NCBI GenBank assembly: GCA_035478255.1
Contig: DATIJV010000044.1
Coordinates: 1-21,285, forward strand
Direction: 5' to 3'
DNA from: DATIJJ01 sp035478255
GTDB taxonomy: Bacteria > Pseudomonadota > Gammaproteobacteria > DSM-16500
DNA: 21,285 nucleotides
This document shows positions 15,456 through 21,285 of this stretch, piece after piece. A model generated the notes under the pieces. The model did not search any database, was not told the DNA's origin, and worked only from the letters and a program-made list of their open reading frames with translations. The first letter of the stretch is position 1. Every line of letters starts with the position of its first letter. The position numbers were made by a program, and so were the translations under genes.

Positions 15456-17695
15456 AATTACTGTCCATTGGCTTAGTGGGTAACCCCAACTCTGGAAAAA
15501 CCACGGTATTTAATGCCTTGACCGGTGCGCATCAACGTGTCGGAAACTGGCCGGGTGTGACAGTGGAGCGCAAAACCGGTTTTTTTAAATATCAGGATAC
15601 CACCGTTGAAGTCATCGATTTACCTGGCACGTATTCTTTGACCTCTGCGAATGAAATGTCTTCTCTCGATGAGCGTATCGCATGCGAATATATTTTAAGT
15701 CGTAAAGCCGATTTAATCGTCAATATTCTTGACGCCAGTAATCTCGAACGAAATCTTTATCTCACCATGCAATTGCTGGAAATGCAGGTCCCTTGTTTAG
15801 TCGTGATCAACATGATGGATGTTTTGCATCATCGCGGGATGAAAATTTTATTACATCCGCTCGAAAAAGAATTAGGCTGTATCGTCGTTCCGCTCGAAGC
15901 ACATAAAGGAAAAGGCATTCAGATATTAAAACCGGCTATTATTCATGCCATTTTAAATAATCAACAAAATCCGCCTCGTGATATTCATACTGAAAAAAAT
16001 ATTTTACAGGCAATTAAAAATATAACCCAGTATGTTTCATCTGAATGGCTGGCGATTCGTTTACTGGAAAATGATGTATTCGCAAAGAGCCAGGTCGATC
16101 CGCGTATTTTATGGTACGTGAAAGACCAGCAAATTAACATTTGTAAGGAATTAAAGGAAGATGCTGATATTTTACTGGCGGATGCGCGTTATCGTTATAT
16201 TCAACAAATACTGGAAAAAAGTGTCAGAAAAACCGCAGAATCCCGTGTTTCCTGGACGAAACGTCTCGATAACATTGTTTTAAACCGACTGCTCGGCATT
16301 CCGATTTTTTTAAGTGTCATGTATTGCATGTTTTTTTTCGCGATCAATATTGGCGGTGCGTTTCAGAATTTTTTTGATATTGGCAGTGATACGATTTTCG
16401 TGCAGGGCGGTGAATATATTTTTACTCGACTTGGGTTTCCCTCTTGGCTGACGGCATTACTGGCAAACGGTGTGGGGAAAGGTTTAAATACCACGCTGAC
16501 TTTTATTCCTGTGATTGGTGCGATGTTTTTGTTTCTCGCTTTGCTTGAAGATTCAGGTTATATGGCGCGCGCTGCGTTTGTTGTGGACCGTTTAATGCGC
16601 GCGCTGGGATTGCCTGGAAAATCTTTTGTGCCGATGATTATTGGTTTTGGCTGTAATGTGCCTGCTGTGATGGCAGCGCGCACGCTTCAAAATAAACGTG
16701 ATCGAATTCTCACAGTGATGATGAGTCCATTCATGTCGTGCAGTGCGAGACTTGCGATTTATGCGGTTTTTACGGCGGCGTTTTTTCAGGGAAACGGGCA
16801 GAATATTGTTTTCATGCTGTATTTAACGGGAATTGGTATGGCGATGCTGACGGGATTCATGCTGCGTAAAACTGTGTTAAAAGGCGAACCCGCGCCGCTC
16901 GTGATGGAATTGCCGCCGTATCATGTTCCGCATGTCAAAACGGTTTTATTGCATGCCTGGCAGCGCTTGAAAGGCTTTGTTTTTCGTGCAGGAAAATTGA
17001 TTGTTCCAATTTGTGTTTTGATAGGTGCGTTGAATGCGATTAATCTGGATGGCTCTTTGAATGGCGGGGAGGGAAGTGCGAATTCCCTGTTGTCTGAAAT
17101 TGGGCGTGCGATAACGCCGATTTTTGCGCCGATGGGAATTCATCAGGATAATTGGCCGGCGACAGTGGGTCTGGTAACGGGGGTGCTTGCGAAAGAAGTT
17201 GTGATTGGAACATTGAATACAATTTATAGTCAGGTGGGGCATTTGACGGCGGCGCCGCTGGATACGTTTAATTTTTGGGGTGGTTTGCGAGAAGCGGTTT
17301 TATCGATCGGCACGAATTTGAGTGAGTTGGGACATTCGCTCACCAATCCCGTCTTGGCAAAAGCGCCGGTGCATACATTAACGAAAGATGTGTATGGGAT
17401 CATGTATCAGCGGTTTGGCGGAAGCTTAAGCGCGATTGCGTATTTATTATTTGTGTTATTGTATTTTCCTTGTGTGTCAACGACGGCCGCGATGCTGCGG
17501 GAAGTGCATCGCGGCTGGGCGATTTTTTCAGTGGTTTGGACGACAGGTGTTGCCTATTGCGTGGCTGTCGGGTTTTATCAGATGATGACGTTTGTGTATC
17601 ATCCAAAGTCTTCTTTTTATTGGTTGATTGGCATGGCGGGAGTGATGTTATTTTCGATGTTGGGAGTGAGTCGGTATGAATTTGCTCGAAATTAA
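15452..17695 (+). CDS. feoB: Ferrous iron transporter FeoB
   Basis: FeoB is the inner-membrane GTPase permease that imports Fe(II). The 747-residue protein has an N-terminal G domain with G1 GNPNSGKTT (10-18), G3 DLPG (56-59) and G4 NMMD (120-123). A helical regulatory domain and a membrane part with several hydrophobic segments from about residue 280 follow. The membrane part carries the conserved GFGCNVPAVMAARTL and MSPFMSCSARLAIYAV blocks, whose cysteines are implicated in iron passage. A second Gate-like region follows at about 555-720. All landmarks are present and the length is typical. It overlaps feoA by 4 bases and feoC by 20 bases. Confidence 0.97.
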   Translation: MKLLSIGLVGNPNSGKTTVFNALTGAHQRVGNWPGVTVERKTGFFKYQDTTVEVIDLPGTYSLTSANEMSSLDERIACEYILSRKADLIVNILDASNLERNLYLTMQLLEMQVPCLVVINMMDVLHHRGMKILLHPLEKELGCIVVPLEAHKGKGIQILKPAIIHAILNNQQNPPRDIHTEKNILQAIKNITQYVSSEWLAIRLLENDVFAKSQVDPRILWYVKDQQINICKELKEDADILLADARYRYIQQILEKSVRKTAESRVSWTKRLDNIVLNRLLGIPIFLSVMYCMFFFAINIGGAFQNFFDIGSDTIFVQGGEYIFTRLGFPSWLTALLANGVGKGLNTTLTFIPVIGAMFLFLALLEDSGYMARAAFVVDRLMRALGLPGKSFVPMIIGFGCNVPAVMAARTLQNKRDRILTVMMSPFMSCSARLAIYAVFTAAFFQGNGQNIVFMLYLTGIGMAMLTGFMLRKTVLKGEPAPLVMELPPYHVPHVKTVLLHAWQRLKGFVFRAGKLIVPICVLIGALNAINLDGSLNGGEGSANSLLSEIGRAITPIFAPMGIHQDNWPATVGLVTGVLAKEVVIGTLNTIYSQVGHLTAAPLDTFNFWGGLREAVLSIGTNLSELGHSLTNPVLAKAPVHTLTKDVYGIMYQRFGGSLSAIAYLLFVLLYFPCVSTTAAMLREVHRGWAIFSVVWTTGVAYCVAVGFYQMMTFVYHPKSSFYWLIGMAGVMLFSMLGVSRYEFARN

Positions 17696-17897
17696 AACTT
17701 ATTTAAAGGAAGTTAAAATTGCGAGTATTGCAAAATTGTCAGCACATTTTAATTGTGATTCGGATGTGCTGCGGAATATGATGATGCATTGGGTGCGGAA
17801 AGGGTGTATTCGCAAGTTTATGAAAGAAGCGGAATGCGGGAAGACCTGTATGAAGTGTATGCCGCAGACGGTGGAGATTTATGAGTGGGTGGTGTGA
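17676..17897 (+). CDS. feoC: FeoC-like protein, winged helix with cysteine cluster
   Basis: This 73-residue protein has a winged-helix N-terminal part (LLEIKTYLKEVKIASIAKLS, then HFNCDSDVLRNMMMHWVRKG) and a C-terminal cluster Cys54, Cys58, Cys61 with nearby Cys44. This matches FeoC, which can bind an iron-sulfur cluster and is thought to steady FeoB or sense iron or oxygen. It starts inside the last codons of feoB (20-base overlap) after GGGAGTGAG, so it is the third gene of the operon. A family B repeat begins 23 bases past its stop and may help end the transcript. Confidence 0.9.
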   Translation: MNLLEIKTYLKEVKIASIAKLSAHFNCDSDVLRNMMMHWVRKGCIRKFMKEAECGKTCMKCMPQTVEIYEWVV

Positions 17898-17919
17898 GGT
17901 TTGCTTTTGATGCTTTTTA

Positions 17920-18060
17920 TACCTCCTTCCCCTATCCCCTTCCTCCAAACGAAAAGCGCGTTTAGAGGAAGGGGGACGCTCCGATACAGATGTGCTGAAT
18001 TAGAACGTCCCCCTTCCTCCAAGTGTTTTTCTTGGAGGAAGGGGATAGGGGAAGGAGGTA
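17920..18060. repeat. Family B double-hairpin repeat (MITE-like), compact copy 4
   Basis: This is the cleanest copy: 141 bases with a perfect 29-bp terminal inverted repeat (TACCTCCTTCCCCTATCCCC at the left, its complement at the right) and TA at both edges. Each half forms its own hairpin (CCTCCAAACG...CGTTTAGAGG; CCTCCAAGTGTTTTTCTTGGAGG). The middle carries an inverted fragment of the 74-base module (CCGATACAGATG). It fills most of the gap between feoC and the next gene. Confidence 0.88.
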
Positions 18061-18130
18061 TAAAAAATAAAATATACCTCTCACTAATCATTTTTAGGCA
18101 TTATTTCAAACCAAACAAAGGCACAAACAC

Positions 18131-18961
18131 ATGGCAGAATCCTTTACTTTGAAAAAACCCATCCCTCCACAAATCGTCAACGAAGGTGCGGCGTTCGGTC
18201 CTTTAAGACTTCTCGAATTTATTGAATCCGATAGCAAAATAATTTTCCGCGCTGAATTAATCAACGGTTCGCCTTTACCCAAAGGATTAATCTGCACCAC
18301 AGATGGAATCATCAACGGGATTCCTGCCGCTGACACGCAAGGATCTTACAAAATCCTCATTACCGCAATAAACGATGAGACTGACCAATTCACCACCGAA
18401 TTTGATTTGACAATTAATCCGCGTTTGCGAATGGATGAAAACAGTCATCTCTACAGAAAATTAAAAGCAGAAGTGTGGGAAGCGCTCGGAAAAAATCTGC
18501 CTCTGCCCGATATGGGCGAGATTCTCGAACGTCCCATCACATTAAACGAAATCTATTATTTATTGCAGCGATTTGCGACCTTGACCATTTGGGACGTTTA
18601 TAATCTGGATTTCCCCGGGCCATTAAAGACCCTGAATCTGGAAGGTGTTAGCAAACATTATCATGTCTATGATCGCGGTTGTTGTATCGTTGGTGCTCCC
18701 ATTGATTTATTCTCTCATGAGAGAACTTTAGAGGACGCCATGCAAACTGCACGAGCTATAGCCCGCGAAGTTTATAAACGCGGCTGGGTCATTGAATTCG
18801 CTGGATTTGACAAAATGGTCCGTACTGCATGGGTGGAGTTACAGGTTTTGGGCGATCAGTTCGGTAAGCCTTTGGAAATACTACACTATACTCCTACTCC
18901 AGGTGACGTGAAAATTTATGTGGCTGAAGCAAAAAGCAAAGATTTAGGCCCAGCCATATAA
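18131..18961 (+). CDS. Unknown protein with N-terminal putative Ig (He_PIG-like) domain
   Basis: This 276-residue protein has no signal peptide or membrane segment. Residues about 40-96 fit the putative Ig family seen in large bacterial surface and effector proteins: LPKGLICTTDGIINGIPAADTQGSYKILITAINDE, the LPxGLxxx-GxIxGxP-xxxGxY-xxxxAxD pattern. The rest (100-276) is a mixed alpha/beta region that I do not recognise; HVYDRGCCIVGAP and WVIEFAGFDKMVRTAWVELQ are its most striking parts. The start at 18131 has a weak AAAGG site. The gene may be followed by its own stop region and then by the next gene's promoter, so the two need not form an operon. An Ig-like domain without export signal is unusual; export by a signal-less secretion system is one explanation. 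Confidence 0.7.
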   Translation: MAESFTLKKPIPPQIVNEGAAFGPLRLLEFIESDSKIIFRAELINGSPLPKGLICTTDGIINGIPAADTQGSYKILITAINDETDQFTTEFDLTINPRLRMDENSHLYRKLKAEVWEALGKNLPLPDMGEILERPITLNEIYYLLQRFATLTIWDVYNLDFPGPLKTLNLEGVSKHYHVYDRGCCIVGAPIDLFSHERTLEDAMQTARAIAREVYKRGWVIEFAGFDKMVRTAWVELQVLGDQFGKPLEILHYTPTPGDVKIYVAEAKSKDLGPAI

Positions 18962-18964
18962 AAA

Positions 18965-18993
18965 TTAAGTCTATTGGTATATAATTGTATAAT
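18965..18993 (+). promoter_or_regulatory. Probable promoter of the 645-codon gene
   Basis: TTAAGT (18965-18970) and a perfect TATAAT (18988-18993) have 17-base spacing. A second TATAAT overlaps upstream at 18980-18985. AGGAG (19011-19015) follows as the ribosome site, 9 bases before the ATG at 19025. Confidence 0.5.
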
Positions 18994-19024
18994 ATCTGAC
19001 TAGAATTCAGAGGAGTTTTTATCT

Positions 19025-20962
19025 ATGCAACGAAAAGATCCTGCTGCGACCAGTTTTCAAAAAGCCAGCGCTCATTCTACAGAGTTAAAAAAGATGGGCG
19101 CAGGTTTTGAACCTCAAATAAATGATCTTGTTTTTGCTGAGACGAAATACGGCAAAGAGTTTCTCGCGTACCAATCAACTGTCATGGAAGAGATGAAAGC
19201 TTTGGGTATGCAAGAAACAGTGAGAAATCAAATTGATGCCGAGCTCAAAAAATTAGTCAGCAATGCAGGAGAAATGTATGACAAGGCAGTCAAAAATACT
19301 GGCCCATGGGAGCAGAAAGATTGGCAAGAACTTTTCAAACAGACAAATGAAAACATAAAAAAAGCCGTTAGTTCTGCTTCTGGTCTTCCTGAAGAAAAAA
19401 CAAAAACTTTTGAAAAGAAGACAGCAGACAAACTAAAAGAATTTGAAACCGATGAGCTGGATACATCAGCTCATGAGCTGCAGCTGCGTTTAAAAAATCA
19501 GCATGACCGCGATTTCAGTGCCAACAAAAGATTGCTGCTGGGATTGGAAGAAGCAGAGAGATTTAACTACGCTCCGTGGGGCAAAAAACATGAGAGATAT
19601 CTTTTCAAGCCGACAGATGTTTCACTCACTGAAGAAGATCTTAAGAAAGACAGCAGTAATCTTTATATTCAGACAGAGAATAAAGATGATTTTCGCCGTG
19701 AAATGAAAAGACTGCAAGAATCTAGCGGTCGTCTTTTTGAATGTCAGACAGAGCCCTTCAAGGGAAGAATGTTTGAAGTGACCCGTCTTGGAGTGAGACC
19801 GCAGCCTCCTATGTCTTCTGATCCTGCAAAATACCGGGAAGAATTCGGCCATGCATTAGAACTCATGCGGTTTTTAAAACCTGGCTGTAAAGCTATATTG
19901 GCTCAGCCTGAAGTGACAGAATTTTATGAACAACATCAAGGTAAAGAAGAATCAGAGCCTCGGTTTATTAATGCATCTTATGTGAAAGAACGATTGACTG
20001 CTGTTATGCTTGAATCGCAAGCGCGCGGCATTCCAATGAAGATTGATGCAAATTTACGAGTGTATTTGAAGACACAGCAGGCCAAGGACCCGAATTCAAA
20101 AAAAGGTAAAGCCATTAAAGAGCTGTTTGATCTTGAAATACAAATGGAGAAACAGTTCGTAAAAAATACGGTAGGAGGAAAAAATAGTACAGAGATGGAA
20201 CAAAAAGTTGATACTGCTCTTAAGAAATTAGATGAACAAAAAGATTTAAACCTGGAAGGCAAATATCAGGATGCACGCGCGAAAGCGGAAGAAGAATTGT
20301 CAGCTCGTCCTGCTTTTGGAACGGCGCCTGCTGCTCCTGTTCCGCTCGATAGCATGACTCCAGAACAAAAAGATAGAAAAATTGAAGAACGGGCGATGAA
20401 GAAATTTATTGACGATGCGGTACCGGATTATAAAACTGCGAATACGCCGGATGAAAAACAGTTGGTCCTTGCCAAAGAGCTGGATGATATAGAAGCAAAA
20501 CGCGCTGTGATTGCTAAAACACAAGAAACAGGCGCTATTCAATTGTCTGCGCTGGATGGATTAATTCAGGGAGAAAATAAAGATTCCAAAGATGGAATGT
20601 CAGCGGATAGAGATCCTTTTCTGACGGTTCCGTTTAAGGATGAAAAAGGTGTGCAGCCGGCGGGCGGACATATTCAGCGGTTGGAAACTCTGGCAGACAT
20701 GCAAAAACAAAAACTGACACAGTTGGATTTGAGAGCGAAAGCAGTCCAGCAAGCGGCGGAAGATCTTGCTGCGAAAAATCCTGAGCGTAAACCGACAGCA
20801 GATGAAGCTAAAAAATGCCGGCAAAAAGTTGAGGCCAGCCTGACGGAAAATCAGGCCCAGGCGATTGGTGTCAATTCGTATAAAACACAGCGGCAAAATG
20901 AAAATGTTTTAAGGGAGCAAAAGAAGTTGGAGGAGAAGGTGACAGCGGGCCCGGGGAAATGA
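19025..20962 (+). CDS. Coiled-coil, effector-like protein of unknown function
   Basis: This 645-residue protein has no signal peptide or membrane segment and is very rich in Lys and Glu; I do not recognise its family. The N-terminal part (1-190) is mainly helical. About 190-345 looks alpha/beta (GRMFEVTRLGVRPQ, HALELMRFLKPGCKAILAQPEV, YVKERLTAVMLESQARGIPMKID). About 350-645 is long coiled coil with an acidic/basic tail ending REQKKLEEKVTAGPGK. It starts with MQRK, as does the giant protein, and shares its general design of coiled coil with an alpha/beta part, which may point to a common class. The strong AGGAG site supports the start. The last codons lie in a GC-rich 20-base tandem duplication that contains the stop. 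Secretion and host targeting are guesses from composition and context. Confidence 0.8.
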   Translation: MQRKDPAATSFQKASAHSTELKKMGAGFEPQINDLVFAETKYGKEFLAYQSTVMEEMKALGMQETVRNQIDAELKKLVSNAGEMYDKAVKNTGPWEQKDWQELFKQTNENIKKAVSSASGLPEEKTKTFEKKTADKLKEFETDELDTSAHELQLRLKNQHDRDFSANKRLLLGLEEAERFNYAPWGKKHERYLFKPTDVSLTEEDLKKDSSNLYIQTENKDDFRREMKRLQESSGRLFECQTEPFKGRMFEVTRLGVRPQPPMSSDPAKYREEFGHALELMRFLKPGCKAILAQPEVTEFYEQHQGKEESEPRFINASYVKERLTAVMLESQARGIPMKIDANLRVYLKTQQAKDPNSKKGKAIKELFDLEIQMEKQFVKNTVGGKNSTEMEQKVDTALKKLDEQKDLNLEGKYQDARAKAEEELSARPAFGTAPAAPVPLDSMTPEQKDRKIEERAMKKFIDDAVPDYKTANTPDEKQLVLAKELDDIEAKRAVIAKTQETGAIQLSALDGLIQGENKDSKDGMSADRDPFLTVPFKDEKGVQPAGGHIQRLETLADMQKQKLTQLDLRAKAVQQAAEDLAAKNPERKPTADEAKKCRQKVEASLTENQAQAIGVNSYKTQRQNENVLREQKKLEEKVTAGPGK

Positions 20963-20980
20963 CAGCGGGCCCGCGGAATG
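20941..20980. repeat. 20-base tandem duplication spanning a stop codon
   Basis: GACAGCGGGCCCG is repeated in tandem (20941-20960 and 20961-20980, three mismatches at the ends). The first copy encodes the last residues of the 645-codon gene; the second lies past the TGA. It contains the palindrome GCGGGCCCGC and is much richer in GC than its surroundings. Confidence 0.75.
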
Positions 20981-21010
20981 GATAGTGTTAGTACACTGTT
21001 CATATCCTCA

Positions 21011-21070
21011 TTCCCCTTCCCCCTTCCCCCTTCCTCCAAGAAAAACACTTGGAGGAAGGGGAAAGGGGTA
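21011..21070. repeat. Family B repeat, half copy
   Basis: A run of TTCCCC-type units leads into CTTCCTCCAAG, a short loop, and CTTGGAGGAAGGGG. This is the same hairpin as the right half of the copy at 17920-18060 but in the opposite direction (AAAAACAC loop against GTGTTTTT). The outer TACCTCC ends are missing. It stands about 50 bases past the stop of the 645-codon gene and could act as a transcript end. Confidence 0.7.
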
Positions 21071-21095
21071 CTGCTATTAAGTTAGGGAGCTAAAA

Positions 21096-21285
21096 TTAGA
21101 GCGTCATCCCGGAATTTAGTAGCGCTTAATGAGCGCTTTATGCGAATCTAGCGCTACTTAATGTCCGGGATCTACTTATCATTTGGGTGGATCCCGGACA
21201 TTAACTCACTCTAAATTCGCAAAAAGCGCGAATCAAGAGTGAGTAAATTCCGGGATGACGCTCTAAGCCGGTTTTTTCTTAACTT
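21096..21285. repeat. Family A double-hairpin repeat, full copy
   Basis: The left arm (21096-21172) starts TTAGAGCGTCATCCCGGAAT and ends TTAATGTCCGGGATC. The right arm (21190-21266) is the inverse at its ends, with GATCCCGGACATTAA at the start and ATTCCGGGATGACGCTCTAA at the end. Each arm also folds on itself: TCCCGGA/TCCGGGA with AGTAGCGCT/AGCGCTACT in the left, ACTCACTCT/AGAGTGAGT in the right. The 17-base spacer TACTTATCATTTGGGTG separates them. From 21173 on, the sequence repeats bases 1-112. Confidence 0.85.

Noticed and set aside
17901..18152. Open frames across family B copy 4 on both strands
   Set aside because: They translate the inverted repeat itself (IPPSPIPFLQ-type peptides on both strands) and have no ribosome site or conserved pattern.

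Overview
The window looks like a piece of chromosome from an AT-rich gammaproteobacterium, probably of the Legionellales type. The core genes uvrA, an MFS transporter and ssb stand in an order familiar from gammaproteobacteria such as Pseudomonas. A Fur-controlled feoABC operon is present, and two long lysine/glutamate-rich proteins resemble secreted effectors of intracellular bacteria. The taxonomic placement is inference, since there is no rRNA gene to fix it. No tRNA, rRNA or CRISPR array was seen.

Layout. (1) Bases 1-3500 are a decaying accessory region. It holds repeats, a fragment of an ORF6N-type DNA-binding protein, an intact NYN-domain nuclease-like gene, the N-terminal part of a tyrosine recombinase, and an overlapping gene pair: a lysozyme-like/DUF3892 protein without a signal peptide, followed by a small exported protein. 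(2) Bases 3570-8159 are a core block: ssb and an MFS transporter on the minus strand, and uvrA divergent on the plus strand. (3) Bases 8169-9183 are a repeat-bounded unit with a DUF559 nuclease-fold gene between two double-hairpin elements. The unit's outer ends form a 52-bp inverted repeat with one mismatch. (4) Bases 9297-14900 hold an alpha/beta hydrolase converging on a giant gene of about 1,648 codons with tandem internal modules. (5) Bases 14901-17897 hold a divergent control region (Fur box, promoters, a PmrA-like direct repeat) and feoA-feoB-feoC with overlapping reading frames. (6) Bases 18131-20962 hold two plus-strand genes of unknown function, one with an Ig-like domain and one coiled-coil, effector-like. 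(7) The right end returns to repeats.

Two repeat families dominate the intergenic DNA. Family A is a CCGGGAT-type double hairpin and is present at both window ends. Family B is a pyrimidine-rich double hairpin with perfect or near-perfect terminal inverted repeats flanked by TA. It occurs at 120-181, 8183-8467, 8843-9169, 17920-18060 and, as a half copy, 21011-21070. The families share the core word GACGCTCTAA. Family B copies lie just past the 3' ends of uvrA, feoC, the DUF559 gene and the 645-codon gene.

Functionally, ssb and uvrA serve DNA replication and repair, and feoABC takes up ferrous iron. The giant gene is transcribed away from feoABC out of the same control region, so iron could affect both. 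The most interesting unexplained items are the giant modular protein, the DUF559 composite unit and the candidate toxin-immunity-like pair.
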